From NCBI RefSeq assembly GCF_000275825.1, contig NZ_JH719942.1:2338827-2402826 (forward strand): a stretch of DNA of 64,000 nucleotides, written 5' to 3'. The translations under genes were made by a program, and so were the position numbers. Under the pieces are notes generated by a model that saw only the letters and a list, made by a program, of their open reading frames with translations, was not told the DNA's origin and made no database searches. The first letter of the stretch is position 1, and every line of letters begins with the position of its first letter. The DNA is from Saprospira grandis DSM 2844. GTDB lineage: Bacteria; Bacteroidota; Bacteroidia; Chitinophagales; Saprospiraceae. Positions 34,623-43,315 of this stretch are shown in pieces.

Positions 34623-35321
34623 ATGTCAGTTGCAGTAATTACGGGCGCGACCAAGGGAATTGGGCGTGCTTTGGCCCTGATGGGGGCCGAAAAAGGCTAT
34701 GATTTGGCCCTTTGTTCTAGAACTTTGGCCGATTTAGAAGCCTTTAAAGCCGAACTTTTGGCCATTAACTCAGCTATTAAGGTCTTTGTTCAGGCTGTAG
34801 ATATGTCTAAAAAAGCAGAGGTAAAAGCTTTTGGCGAGGCAATTCTCCAGGAGTTTGAGCAAGTCGATCTTTTGGTCAATAATGCGGGGGTATTCATTCC
34901 TTGTCCCTTAACGGAGGCTGGACATGAGCAGAGTTTTGAGCTCATGATGGATACCAACCTCTATAGCGCATATTATTTGACGCAGGCGCTATTGCCTAAG
35001 ATGCAGGCTCAAAAATCGGGACATATCTTTAATATGTGTTCCATTGCTAGTTTTATGCCTTATGGGGCTTATGCCGTTTCTAAGCATGCTATGCTGGGCT
35101 TTTCTAGGGTCCTTAGAGAAGAAGTAAAAGCCCAAGGGATTCGGGTAACGGCGGTCATGCCAGGCGCCACTTATACGGCTTCTTGGGAGGGCACAGAGCT
35201 GCCCAAAGAACGCTTTATGAAAGCTGAAGATATTGCGCAGTCGGTTTGGGATTGCCATGGTTTGAGTCCGCAAACGGTGGTGGAAGAAATTATTTTGAGG
35301 CCGCAATTAGGTGATATTTAA
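34623..35321 (+). CDS. Short-chain dehydrogenase/reductase
   Basis: From ATG at 34623 the product has 232 residues with classical SDR features: VAVITGATKGIGRALA for NAD(P) binding, LLVNNAGVF, and the catalytic Ser (CSIASF) with Tyr-x-x-x-Lys in YAVSKHAML. NADP preference is suggested by the Arg after the second strand (LCSRTLADLE). The substrate cannot be predicted. It is 4 bp downstream of an unknown lipoprotein and followed by a strong terminator. Confidence 0.92.
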   Translation: MSVAVITGATKGIGRALALMGAEKGYDLALCSRTLADLEAFKAELLAINSAIKVFVQAVDMSKKAEVKAFGEAILQEFEQVDLLVNNAGVFIPCPLTEAGHEQSFELMMDTNLYSAYYLTQALLPKMQAQKSGHIFNMCSIASFMPYGAYAVSKHAMLGFSRVLREEVKAQGIRVTAVMPGATYTASWEGTELPKERFMKAEDIAQSVWDCHGLSPQTVVEEIILRPQLGDI

Positions 35322-35324
35322 ATC

Positions 35325-35365
35325 AAAAAGCGCTTGCAGGAGTACTGCAAGCGCTTTCTTTTTTT
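35325..35365. terminator. Bidirectional terminator
   Basis: The stem AAAGCGCTTGCAG/CTGCAAGCGCTTT, with A and T runs at either side, separates the convergent SDR and thioredoxin genes. Confidence 0.9.
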
Positions 35366-35378
35366 GGAGCGGTTTCGC

Positions 35379-36101
35379 TTAGTTATTTCGGAGTTTTCGC
35401 AAGAGCTCCATGGTCTCTTCGGCTTCTGCCAATTCGCCTGCATCTTGAGCGGCCAAAATAGCATCAACGGCTAGTTCTAGGGCTTCTTTGTTGCGGTCCA
35501 ATTTGGCGAGTAGATGTGCTTTGGTATCCAAATTATACCAATTTCGGTTCATCTCAATAGAGGTGTTGGCCCATTTTAGGGCTTTGCTGAGGTCGGAGCG
35601 GTTCGATTTAGTTTCGTAGTACTCCCAAGCTTTGGCGTTGAGGCTTTCCCAATTGTTATCTGTGGTCGTTTGCTCTTGATTTGCATTATTGTTGGCCTTC
35701 AAATAAGGTTTGGCCAAGCTGATGAGGCCTTCTGCATCCCGGGCGCCTTCTGCCTTTTTGAGCAGTTCGCCATCGGGGGAGAAGAAGAGGAGGGTGGGGT
35801 AGGCCCGAATACTTTGTTGCTGAGCAAAAGCTGGCCCTTCGCCTTTTTCCATATCAAATTTGTAGCTGATAAAGCCACTGTTGTAGAGCTCACCGACCGA
35901 GGCATCGGTAAAACTATTGGCCGACATCCATTTGCAGGGGCCACACCAAACGGCATAGGCGTCTACAAAAATGGGTTTGTTTTGGGCTTTGGCTTTGGCT
36001 TTTACATCGGCCCAACTTCCAGATTCAAACTGAATGCCCTGGGCAAAAAGGCTGCTCATGGCCAAGAGGCAAAAGCTAAGACTAAAAATTAACTGTTTCA
36101 T
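35379..36101 (-). CDS. Secreted thioredoxin-family protein
   Basis: The 240-residue product has signal peptide MKQLIFSLSFCLLAMSSLFAQ and a thioredoxin domain with FVDAYAVWCGPCKWM (Cys53, Cys56), a DsbD/TlpA-like variant in which the strand is IFVDAYAVW, and the cis-Pro in AYPTLLFF. A C-terminal region of about 90 residues after KPYLKANNN is helical (SKALKWANTSIEMN, AHLLAKLDRNKEALELAVDAI) and looks TPR-like. A periplasmic dithiol role is inferred. Confidence 0.9.
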   Translation of the reverse strand: MKQLIFSLSFCLLAMSSLFAQGIQFESGSWADVKAKAKAQNKPIFVDAYAVWCGPCKWMSANSFTDASVGELYNSGFISYKFDMEKGEGPAFAQQQSIRAYPTLLFFSPDGELLKKAEGARDAEGLISLAKPYLKANNNANQEQTTTDNNWESLNAKAWEYYETKSNRSDLSKALKWANTSIEMNRNWYNLDTKAHLLAKLDRNKEALELAVDAILAAQDAGELAEAEETMELLRKLRNN

Positions 36102-36183
36102 AGCGGTTGTGGTTTAATGCGTATTGCTTAATGCTGTCTTTTAGTCAAGGTTAGGGCCAAAAGGAAGTTGTTTTATTATTTTT

Positions 36184-36408
36184 TTGGGCCTCCGCCTCCC
36201 TTTGGTCGTCGGCGGTTACTCCCTTCGGTCGTCGAACTGCGCCCTAAAGGGCTTGTTGTCGTTTCAGGGCTCGCAGGTCTGCTTGGCCCTTCGCAAAACT
36301 TCGCTATCGCTCGTTTTGCTTGGTCTGGCCTAGCGGCCACCCTTTCACATCGGTTACTCCCTTTGGTCGTCGAACTGCGGCCTAAAGGCCTTGTTGTGTC
36401 CGCTCAAC
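36184..36408 (+). repeat. GC-rich modular hairpin repeat, long forward copy
   Basis: The longest member. It carries the optional GGTCGTCG module twice (near 36200-36260 and 36355-36400) around the anchor GCTCGCAGGTCTGCTTGGCC. A stem is GGGCTCGC-free but AAGGGCTTG modules vary. The following 60 bp have no further structure. Confidence 0.8.
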
Positions 36409-36471
36409 GGTCTTTTTTCTTTTGGTTTTCTTCTTCGGCAGTGAATTTTAGGCGGCAGGGAGGGCAGTAAA

Positions 36472-36611
36472 AAGGCCCGAAGGGCCGTCGGCTGAGCTGC
36501 CCGGCGGGTGCCGCGAAGCGGCAGACCAAAGCCGCCGCAGGCGGCTGCAGGGCCGAGCAGACCTGCGAGCCCAGAGGGGAGCGACCCGCCCGCAGGGCGG
36601 GGCAGCCCCAA
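36472..36611 (-). repeat. GC-rich modular hairpin repeat, reverse copy
   Basis: Its stems are GGCCCGAAGGGCC, TGCCGCGAAGCGGCA, GCCGCCGCAGGCGGC and CCCGCCCGCAGGGCGGG. The anchor GGCCGAGCAGACCTGCGAGC is intact. It lies opposite the forward copy at 36184. Confidence 0.92.
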
Positions 36612-36624
36612 AAAGAAAAAATCA

Positions 36625-38307
36625 TTAGTAGCCTGCAGCGCTATCATTGCCTCTTTGGTCGGCTGCGCCCTGCCATTTTCCATTGGGCAAGCGAATAATG
36701 GCGTCCACACGGCCAATAGGCTCTCGCAACTTAAATTGATGGCCCATTTTTTTGAGCTGCTCTTGTTCGCTTTCTGGAATGGCCCCCGCCTCCATATAAA
36801 TCTGATCGGGCAGCCACTGATGATGAAAACGAGGGGATTGAACGGCGCTGGGTAAATCTTGCTCAAACTCAATGACATTGAGGAGGACCTGAAAAACGGA
36901 GGTAATAATGGTGGAGCCGCCGGGGCTGCCCAAGACCATAAAAAGCTCCCCATCTTTATCGACAATAGTGGGCGTCATGGAGCTGAGCATCCGTTTTTTG
37001 GGGGCGATGGCATTGGCTTGGCTGCCCAAAAGGCCGAACATATTGGGGTGGCCGGGTTTTGCGCTAAAATCATCCATCTCGTTGTTTAGGAAAAAGCCAG
37101 CCCCTTGGACCATCAATTTGCTGCCAAAATTGCCATTGAGGGTGGTGGTAATTGAAACCGCATTGCCGGCCTCATCGACAATAGAATAATGGGTGGTTTC
37201 CTCTGCTACTTTTTTAGGTTGTCCCGCTTGAATTTCTTGGCTTGGACTGGCTTTTTGGTAAGAAAAAGACCGCATTCTATTTTTGGCATAAGTCTTATCG
37301 GTTAGGGCCTCAATAGGAACGGGATAAAAATCGCTATCGCCCAAATGTTTGGCTCTATCGCTATAGACTCGGCGTTCGGCTTCTACCATTAAATGCACGG
37401 CTCTAGTTGATTGAAAGCCCATTTGCTTCAGGGGATAATTCTCGACCATCTGCAGCAGTTGGGCCAGGGCTATGCCTCCACTAGAGGGCGGCGGCATGCT
37501 ATAAACCGTATATTCATTTTGATAATTAAACTGGATGGGGCTTCGCCATTTTGGTTGGTAATTTTCTAGGTCTTCGGCTCGAATAAGGCCGCCAGCTGCC
37601 TGCATTTCGGCCAAGAAAAGGGCTGCTGTTTCTCCCTTATAAAAGCCATCTCGTCCTTCTTTTTGGATGCGTTTTAGGGTTTGGGCCAATTCTTTTTGGA
37701 CAATTCGATCGCCTGCTGCCCAGCTTTCTTTTTGCATAAAAGGCGTTTGGTAGCGGTTCACCTTATGCATTTCGGGCAGCTTTTCATTTAGGCGTTTGGC
37801 TGCCGAAGCAGACAAGATATAGCCTTTGTTGGCCACCTCAATAGCGGGGGCAATCAGTTTGGCCCAGGGAAGCTTTCCATATTTTTGATGGGCCTCAAAG
37901 AGTCCGGCCACCGAGCCGGGTACCCCCACCGAGCGGGCCCCCAATCGGCTGAGGCTGTCATTGGCTTGGCCCAGGCTATCTAAATACATATCTCGATAGG
38001 CTAGGGCGGGGGCTGTTTCTCTAAAATCTAAGCTTTGTACGGGTCCTTGAGCTGGGCGAAAAATCATAAATCCGCCCCCGCCAATATTGCCTGCTTCTGG
38101 ATAGACCACGGCCAGCATAAAATGAACGGCCACAGCGGCATCTATGGCGTTTCCGCCTGCCTTAAGCACTTTTTTGCCTGCCAAAGAAGCTATGGGGTGG
38201 GCTGAAACCAGCATGGCTTTTTCGCCCTCCAATTGTTTAAATTCCTGATAGCTGTTTTGGCAAGAGAAGAAGCCGCCAAGCAGCAAAAAATAAGCTAAAT
38301 AGCGCAT
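36625..38307 (-). CDS. ggt: Gamma-glutamyltransferase
   Basis: The ATG at 38307 gives 560 residues with a lipoprotein-like signal (YLAYFLLLGGFFSC). This Ntn-hydrolase precursor cleaves itself before the catalytic Thr in EETTHYSIVDEAGNAVSITTTLNGNFGS. Large-subunit motifs are AGGNAIDAAVAVHFMLAVVYPEAGNIGGGGF and PPSSGGIALAQLLQM; small-subunit GSPGGSTIITSVFQVL is also present. The enzyme hydrolyses or transfers gamma-glutamyl groups from glutathione. It lies 5 bp after an SH3-domain gene on the same strand, so both are likely in one transcript. Confidence 0.95.
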   Translation of the reverse strand: MRYLAYFLLLGGFFSCQNSYQEFKQLEGEKAMLVSAHPIASLAGKKVLKAGGNAIDAAVAVHFMLAVVYPEAGNIGGGGFMIFRPAQGPVQSLDFRETAPALAYRDMYLDSLGQANDSLSRLGARSVGVPGSVAGLFEAHQKYGKLPWAKLIAPAIEVANKGYILSASAAKRLNEKLPEMHKVNRYQTPFMQKESWAAGDRIVQKELAQTLKRIQKEGRDGFYKGETAALFLAEMQAAGGLIRAEDLENYQPKWRSPIQFNYQNEYTVYSMPPPSSGGIALAQLLQMVENYPLKQMGFQSTRAVHLMVEAERRVYSDRAKHLGDSDFYPVPIEALTDKTYAKNRMRSFSYQKASPSQEIQAGQPKKVAEETTHYSIVDEAGNAVSITTTLNGNFGSKLMVQGAGFFLNNEMDDFSAKPGHPNMFGLLGSQANAIAPKKRMLSSMTPTIVDKDGELFMVLGSPGGSTIITSVFQVLLNVIEFEQDLPSAVQSPRFHHQWLPDQIYMEAGAIPESEQEQLKKMGHQFKLREPIGRVDAIIRLPNGKWQGAADQRGNDSAAGY

Positions 38308-38312
38308 TAGAT

Positions 38313-39137
38313 TTAAGGTTTTAGGGGCAAAAGAACTCGGCCATTCCATAAAAAGTCGGTACTGCTTTGCTGATCGTACTTCGGTTGCCTGCTGGCATCA
38401 TCATATTCTCCAGACTCATTTTTAAAAATGAGTAGGTTGGCGCTTTTTTGATGCTCCTTAGGGTAGACAAAATATTGATGTTGGAAAAGGGGTAAATCAG
38501 AACCGCTATAGAGCGGGGGCAAGGCATAGAGCTGTTGTTTTTGAAGAAAAACCGTTTGCATGCCATTGGTCCCGCCGCAATAGCCATCGCTAAAAGAAAG
38601 CTCAATAATATGTTCTAGCTGCTCTAGGCCACGGTTATCGTCTAGTCTAAAACTCAGGCTAGTTTGCAGGTTGCCCATGGCCTTTATGGCTAGATGCTGT
38701 AACTCTTTATTATTTTGGACCAAGCGCAGCCCCAGCCAAAACTGCCGGCTTTCTATTTGGCCCTCTTTGATCAGCTCCATTCGCTCATAACCATACAGTA
38801 ATTGGCGGCCATCTTGGAGTAGTTCTTGGCCCAAAGCCAGTAATCCGCCCCAAACAAAGGCTTTTTGTCCTTTATAACGGATCAAATACCAGGGGGCGGT
38901 CATCCCTTTTAACCGAAGCTGCTTATCTGATTTAGCAATAATTTCTACTGTGCTTCCAATAGGCGCTCTTTGCAAAACTTTGGCTTGCAAACTAGGTTTT
39001 TGGCGCAGATTGACCTTGTCGGCCATGAGCAGATAGCTTTGGCCAGGCAAAAAATTATAATAAACAGAGGGGCTGTTCTGGCCCACTAAAGGAGAAAGGA
39101 GCCCCAACATAAATAGGAGGGAAAGTAAACGTATCAT
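38313..39137 (-). CDS. Secreted SH3-domain protein
   Basis: The 274-residue product has signal peptide MIRLLSLLFMLGLLSPLVGQ and an SH3b-like domain (about 35-105: LLMADKVNLRQKPSLQAKVLQRAPIGSTVEIIAKSD, WYLIRYKGQKAFVWGGLLA). The remaining C-terminal 160 residues are unrecognised and include an FLQKQQLYALPPLYSGSDLP stretch. SH3b domains often bind cell-wall peptides. The gene is directly upstream of ggt with 5 bp between. Confidence 0.82.
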   Translation of the reverse strand: MIRLLSLLFMLGLLSPLVGQNSPSVYYNFLPGQSYLLMADKVNLRQKPSLQAKVLQRAPIGSTVEIIAKSDKQLRLKGMTAPWYLIRYKGQKAFVWGGLLALGQELLQDGRQLLYGYERMELIKEGQIESRQFWLGLRLVQNNKELQHLAIKAMGNLQTSLSFRLDDNRGLEQLEHIIELSFSDGYCGGTNGMQTVFLQKQQLYALPPLYSGSDLPLFQHQYFVYPKEHQKSANLLIFKNESGEYDDASRQPKYDQQSSTDFLWNGRVLLPLKP

Positions 39138-39629
39138 GAGCAGTAAGTTTGTTTTTAAACAAGATACGTTTTTTTCTAAGCTTCATAAATACAGAGCCCT
39201 TAGGTACAGACACAAAAAAGGGCAGATAATCGATAAGGATTATTGCCATTTTTTGATGGGTAGAGAACGGGGATTCTCAAGAAAAAAGGGGAATGGGGTG
39301 CTTGGGATTACAGAGCGTTGATAAAGACCTCGTCAAGGAAAAGTGTCAAAGGGAGGGAAGTTTGTTTATTGTGTAGAATAATGGTTCCAGAGGAGGCATT
39401 AAGGTGTGTACAGATCTTTATCCATAAAAAGTGTTTGGTTTATACGACCTTAATGCAAGTTTTGGCCAAGTTGTGAACTTTAAAACTGAACTTTTTTCAC
39501 TTTTTTTTCAAAAAACCTGACTTTTCCCAGAAAAAGGGGGCTTATATGGCTTTCTATAGCAAATTTATAGCCAAAAAAAAGCCTCGACCAACTGGCCGAG
39601 GCTCCTAACAATCTATGAAAATCTGATCT
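39138..39629. other. 490-bp gap without a gene
   Basis: A/T-rich. It contains a 10-bp perfect inverted repeat GCATTAAGGT/ACCTTAATGC (39396-39405 and 39447-39456) with a 41-nt spacer, and a terminator at 39574. A 61-codon plus-strand frame at 39136 has no support. Confidence 0.6.
39574..39605 (-). terminator. Terminator of the haemoglobin-like lipoprotein gene
   Basis: The stem AGCCTCG/CGAGGCT is followed on the minus strand by eight T, 25 bp after the stop at 39630. Confidence 0.88.
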
Positions 39630-40193
39630 CTATCGCTGAACAATATCAGAACGTAGGGTTTCCAACAAGGCCACCAAGTCATTGATGAGCTCCGTATCGG
39701 TCACGCCATTTTGCCCAAGGGCCGTTCCCACATCCGCAACAAAGGCGTCATAAGCTGCATCATCTGCAGCTAGCCCCATCCGGCTATATTGGGCGGGGTC
39801 ATGAGCAGAGACCATATCGCGGCCACTATAACTAAAGTTTTCTGCTCCGGTAGCTACAGCCATAAAGTTGGTCAAACTAGCACTTAGTGCAGTTACCCCA
39901 GACATGTCGCCACTGCCTACTTCTGTAAGCAAAACCTGAAAATAAGGCGCCATTACCGTGTCGGCAGCAATCACAAAAATTGCCGAATCGACTACCGAGC
40001 GCAGGGTCAAATAACCTTGCTCCATCATTTGACTAGAGTTGTTGGGGTCCGCAACCATGGTCGTCCCACCAACTCGCTCATAAAGCGTTGGCTCGTCATT
40101 GTTGTTGTCATCGGTATCATCTTCTTTACAAGAACCCATAAAAAGGGCTAAGGCCAATACGGCAAAGAGAAAACCATTTAAATACTTTGTCAT
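39630..40193 (-). CDS. Lipoprotein-anchored truncated haemoglobin (group 1-like)
   Basis: From ATG at 40193 the protein has 187 residues. The signal LNGFLFAVLALALFMGSC ends in lipobox Cys22, followed by an acidic linker (KEDDTDDNNNDE). The globin part starts TLYERVGGTTMV (36-47) and includes ENFSYSGRDMVSAHDPAQYSRMGLAADDAAYDAFVADVGTALGQNGV. His131 is the expected proximal heme ligand. Truncated haemoglobins bind O2 or NO and are usually cytoplasmic, so membrane anchoring outside the cytoplasm is unusual. The distal-side residues are less clear. Confidence 0.85.
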   Translation of the reverse strand: MTKYLNGFLFAVLALALFMGSCKEDDTDDNNNDEPTLYERVGGTTMVADPNNSSQMMEQGYLTLRSVVDSAIFVIAADTVMAPYFQVLLTEVGSGDMSGVTALSASLTNFMAVATGAENFSYSGRDMVSAHDPAQYSRMGLAADDAAYDAFVADVGTALGQNGVTDTELINDLVALLETLRSDIVQR

Positions 40194-40276
40194 AAAATAA
40201 GGATTAAACAGTGATAAATAAAAATAGTCTGCCATTAGAGGAGCGGCAATGCTATATGTGGTTAATTCATTTTTTT

Positions 40277-40430
40277 GGGGCCCGCGGCCGGCTAGGCTTT
40301 GCCTAGCTCGGCCGCCGCTATGCTTCGCGGCTCGCAGGTCTGCTCGGCCCTTCGCAAAACTTCGCTAGCGCTCGTTTTGCTCGGTCTGGCCTGCGGCCAC
40401 CGCTGCGCAGCGCTGGGCCATGGACCATTT
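40277..40430 (+). repeat. GC-rich modular hairpin repeat, forward copy
   Basis: It opens GGGGCCCGCGGCCGGCTAGG like the copy at 18855. The second variable stem is A/T-containing: GCAAAAC...GTTTTGC. The anchor GCTCGCAGGTCTGCTCGGCC is intact. Confidence 0.92.
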
Positions 40431-40452
40431 TCAGGCCCGGCTTTTTTCCTGC

Positions 40453-40887
40453 CTAAAAGAAGGATTGAATCAAGGCGCCTAGCCGATAGCTAAAAGAACG
40501 TTTATCCAAAACCGGACAACCATTGGCCAGTTGCTCTTTATCTACAACATACATCTTGGGCCGAATCGGTAGCTGCTCTATTTTAGCAAAAACAGCCTTG
40601 GGGTCTACTTCTCCCGGAGCGTATCCATAGACTAAGGTGCCATGCGATTTGTTCAAAAAAGCATGCTGTACCCCAGCCGTCTTGCGCACTTCACGCTCCG
40701 CCAAATGAAATAAACTGTCGTTTTTAGGGCCCTCAAAGTCAATCCGAGAAAGCTGTATGGGCTTGCTATTGTGATATTTCATGTTAGAAGGTCCCATCAC
40801 CATATAAATATGAATGACTAGGGCCGAAAAAAGAAGGAAGGAGACCGCTAGGCTGCTCCATATAATTCTAAAGATCCATTTTTTCAT
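40453..40887 (-). CDS. Membrane-anchored protein with HMA-like fold lacking CxxC
   Basis: ATG at 40887 gives 144 residues. One membrane segment (IFRIIWSSLAVSFLLFSALVIHIYMVM) is followed by a segment resembling a heavy-metal-associated beta-alpha-beta fold: LSRIDFEGPKNDSLFHLAEREVRKTAGVQHAFLNKSHGTLVYGYAPGEVDPKAVFAKIEQL. The metal-binding CxxC is absent, so copper binding of the usual type is not expected. Function unknown. Confidence 0.72.
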   Translation of the reverse strand: MKKWIFRIIWSSLAVSFLLFSALVIHIYMVMGPSNMKYHNSKPIQLSRIDFEGPKNDSLFHLAEREVRKTAGVQHAFLNKSHGTLVYGYAPGEVDPKAVFAKIEQLPIRPKMYVVDKEQLANGCPVLDKRSFSYRLGALIQSFF

Positions 40888-40965
40888 AGCAGGGCTTTTT
40901 ATTATAATTAGTCTAGTTACGGCCCTCTTCCTTTCTTGGATTTTCTGTTTTGACATTTTTATGAC

Positions 40966-41003
40966 AAAAGGCCCCAGCTTCTAGTCCAGAAGCTGGGGCC
41001 TTT
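40966..41003 (-). terminator. Terminator after osmC-like gene
   Basis: The long perfect stem AAAAGGCCCCAGCTTCT and its complement has a five-base loop and flanking A/T on both sides. It lies 83 bp after the stop of the OsmC gene. Confidence 0.85.
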
Positions 41004-41085
41004 TCTTATATCTCCCAAAAAAAAGCCCTACAACATCAACTGTTATAGGACCTTATCCAAAATAGCTACATTTTTTGATGAGCAC

Positions 41086-41505
41086 CTAACTCAAGACTTC
41101 CGATTCTAACTGGATGTCTTCAATTTTCCAATTACCCTCCAAAAGCTGATGAACATGGCAGTGATTAGCCGCAGCCAAAAGCTGGGCTTTCTGTTCTTCC
41201 TTCAATTCTCCCTGAATCTGCATTTTCATACTTACGCTGGTTTCAGGAAGTTCGCCAGTCATGTCCTCTTTCATTTCCAATTGAGCCGTGATTTTCTCTA
41301 GCTTCCATTGGTTTTTCATAGCAATAAAACGAACCGTGGCCAGCTTACAATAGGCAATACTAGACAATAATAAATCTACTGGAGAATAACCACTGTAAGG
41401 GGCGCCAGCCGCCATCGGAAGATCCAACTGCATGTCTACTTGGCCATTGTGCACATTAGAGACAAAGTGGCTTCCCTCATTATTGATTTCAATTTTTACG
41501 CTCAT
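41086..41505 (-). CDS. OsmC family peroxiredoxin-like protein
   Basis: The 139-residue protein has the OsmC layout: MSVKIEINNEGSHF, a helix with SPVDLLLSSIAYCKLATVRF (Cys53) and a second Cys116 in AAANHCHVHQLL. In OsmC/Ohr enzymes these two cysteines reduce organic peroxides. The spacing and the general shape of the first helix fit the subfamily often annotated 'OsmC family protein', whose substrate is uncertain. It stands alone between an AraC gene and a small membrane protein. Confidence 0.88.
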   Translation of the reverse strand: MSVKIEINNEGSHFVSNVHNGQVDMQLDLPMAAGAPYSGYSPVDLLLSSIAYCKLATVRFIAMKNQWKLEKITAQLEMKEDMTGELPETSVSMKMQIQGELKEEQKAQLLAAANHCHVHQLLEGNWKIEDIQLESEVLS

Positions 41506-41584
41506 TAGATGAATGCTTTTAATAGTAATACTTGTATACTACAAAGTAAACAGATTGCTGAACGAAAAAAAAGACCGTTTTTCC

Positions 41585-42430
41585 CTAAGATGTAGCCATA
41601 TTTCCTTTTTTCTGCCTAAATGTACTGGGGGATAATAGGGTTTGCTGCTTAAAAAAACGGCTAAAACTGCGCTTTTCTTCAAAGCCCAATTCGCTGCTAA
41701 TTTCAGCTATTGATTTATTGCTGTAAATAAGTAAACGCCGAGCTTCTAGGGTCCTCCTTTCTTGAATATATTGCTGCGGACTTTTATGGCCCAACTCCTT
41801 GAGTAGGTTGCTGAGCGTTTTGGGCGAACGATGTAGCAATTTGGCATAATCACTCACTTTGGTCTTTTCCCTAAAATGCTGATTAACCAAATAGTAAAAT
41901 TCTCGAACGAGCTCTTCTTGGGGCCATTTTTCTGCCGCCTTTTGGTGGTTCTCCAAATAAAGGCGGTTGGCATAGATGAGTAGGTTGCGCAACAAACTAC
42001 GCAATAAACTGAGTTTGTGCGGCGCTTCTAGGAGCAGCTCTTCCTCTATATCGGCCCAAGTTTGCTTAATCTTTTGCCCCAGTCTGCCCAATAAAGCAAT
42101 TTTAGGCAGCTCTGCAGCCGAAAAAAACAGGCGTCCCTTACAACCCAATTCTTGGTCCTGCTCCAAAATACAGTGAAATAAGGAATTAAATTGTAGGTAG
42201 GAGAGGCCGTCTATCACCAAAAACTGCCGCCTTTGTTCTGGCCCCAAAAAAAGAAGTTCATCCGCCCCCAAGGCCAAGGGCTCTCCATCTACTTCTATAG
42301 ATACTGTATTTTTGGCCCAAAGGACCAATAAGCCTTTTTGGACCAATTCCTCTCGAGGCCCCGCCTCATAACCCATCTCTAAACAAGGGCTTTGAGCAGA
42401 ACCAAAACGTTTTCGCTCTTTTCTGTTCAT
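41585..42430 (-). CDS. AraC family transcriptional regulator
   Basis: From ATG at 42430 the product has 281 residues; a longer frame would add sequence with little support. The C-terminal 100 residues are the DNA-binding domain with two HTHs: VSDYAKLLHRSPKTLSNLLKELGHKSPQQYIQERRTLEARRLLIYSNKSIAEISSELGFEEKRSFSRFFKQQTLLSPSTFRQK. The N-terminal part is cupin-like (FLVIDGLSYLQFNSLFHC) and probably senses an effector. Its targets are unknown; the OsmC gene follows on the same strand. Confidence 0.92.
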   Translation of the reverse strand: MNRKERKRFGSAQSPCLEMGYEAGPREELVQKGLLVLWAKNTVSIEVDGEPLALGADELLFLGPEQRRQFLVIDGLSYLQFNSLFHCILEQDQELGCKGRLFFSAAELPKIALLGRLGQKIKQTWADIEEELLLEAPHKLSLLRSLLRNLLIYANRLYLENHQKAAEKWPQEELVREFYYLVNQHFREKTKVSDYAKLLHRSPKTLSNLLKELGHKSPQQYIQERRTLEARRLLIYSNKSIAEISSELGFEEKRSFSRFFKQQTLLSPSTFRQKKGNMATS

Positions 42431-42513
42431 ATTGATTATAGTGGTTAAAATAGGAGCGGAAATAAATGAGCTGCCCCAAGCCACTAATGACCCAGGGCAG
42501 CCCCAAAACCTCA

Positions 42514-43221
42514 CTAAAGCAAATGCGTCCAAGAACCCTGAATCCCAGGCTCCTGCTCATTCTCCTTAAGAAAGTCTAAGTAAATTTTTCGAGGGTAGAG
42601 CCGAGCCCCAAGACTCGACAAATGCTCCGTGTACATCTGGCAGTCAATCCACTGAAAACCAAGCTGGCCCAAAAGCGGCACTAAGGTCAAATAAGCCGCC
42701 TTAGAGGCATTAGAGACCTTGGAAAACATAGACTCCCCAGAGAAGTTCCAGCCTACAGCTACACCATATAAGCCCCCAACCAATTTGCCATCTTGCCAGG
42801 CTTCTACAGAATGGGCATGCCCCGCCTTATGCAGATTGATGTAGGCCTCTTGCATATCCTCCAAGAGCCAAGCCCCAGATTCTTCCCCCTCGACCACCTC
42901 CTGGCCGCGGCGGGGAATATTAGCACAGTTGCGAATAACCTCCTCAAAGGCGGTGTCCAAAGTAATTTTAAAGTCTCCACGGGCCAAGATTTTCCGCATG
43001 GATTTACTGATTTTTACCTCCTCTGGCCGCATAAGCATCCGCGGATCCGGAGACCACCACATAATAGGTTGCTTGGCAGCAGTCCAAGGGAAAATCCCCT
43101 TCCGATAAGCCGAAAGCAAACGGGCCGTCGTTAGTTGTCCCCCAACCGCTACAATACCATCCAAATCCTCTTCTATAGGCGGAAATTCGTCAATGTTGTC
43201 ATTTGAAAGAAAGTTGTACAT
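42514..43221 (-). CDS. aat: Leucyl/phenylalanyl-tRNA-protein transferase
   Basis: ATG at 43221 gives 235 residues; an in-frame TTG precedes it. Motifs FPPIEEDLDGIVAVGGQLTTARLLSAYRKGIFPW, IMWWSPDPRMLM, NIPRRGQEVVEGEESGAWLLEDMQEAYINLHKAGHAHSVEAW and FSGESMFSKVSNASKAAYLTL are the full aat signature. The enzyme adds Leu or Phe to N-terminal Arg/Lys, creating degrons read by ClpS. clpS lies 94 bp upstream on the same strand. Confidence 0.96.
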   Translation of the reverse strand: MYNFLSNDNIDEFPPIEEDLDGIVAVGGQLTTARLLSAYRKGIFPWTAAKQPIMWWSPDPRMLMRPEEVKISKSMRKILARGDFKITLDTAFEEVIRNCANIPRRGQEVVEGEESGAWLLEDMQEAYINLHKAGHAHSVEAWQDGKLVGGLYGVAVGWNFSGESMFSKVSNASKAAYLTLVPLLGQLGFQWIDCQMYTEHLSSLGARLYPRKIYLDFLKENEQEPGIQGSWTHLL

Positions 43222-43315
43222 CAATCCTGTGTTTCAATTTGTTCATAAAAAAAGGGGCCAAGCCCCCGTTAATTATTGCAATGTTTGTCCAACTTAGGTG
43301 AGTAGGTAGTTCGTT

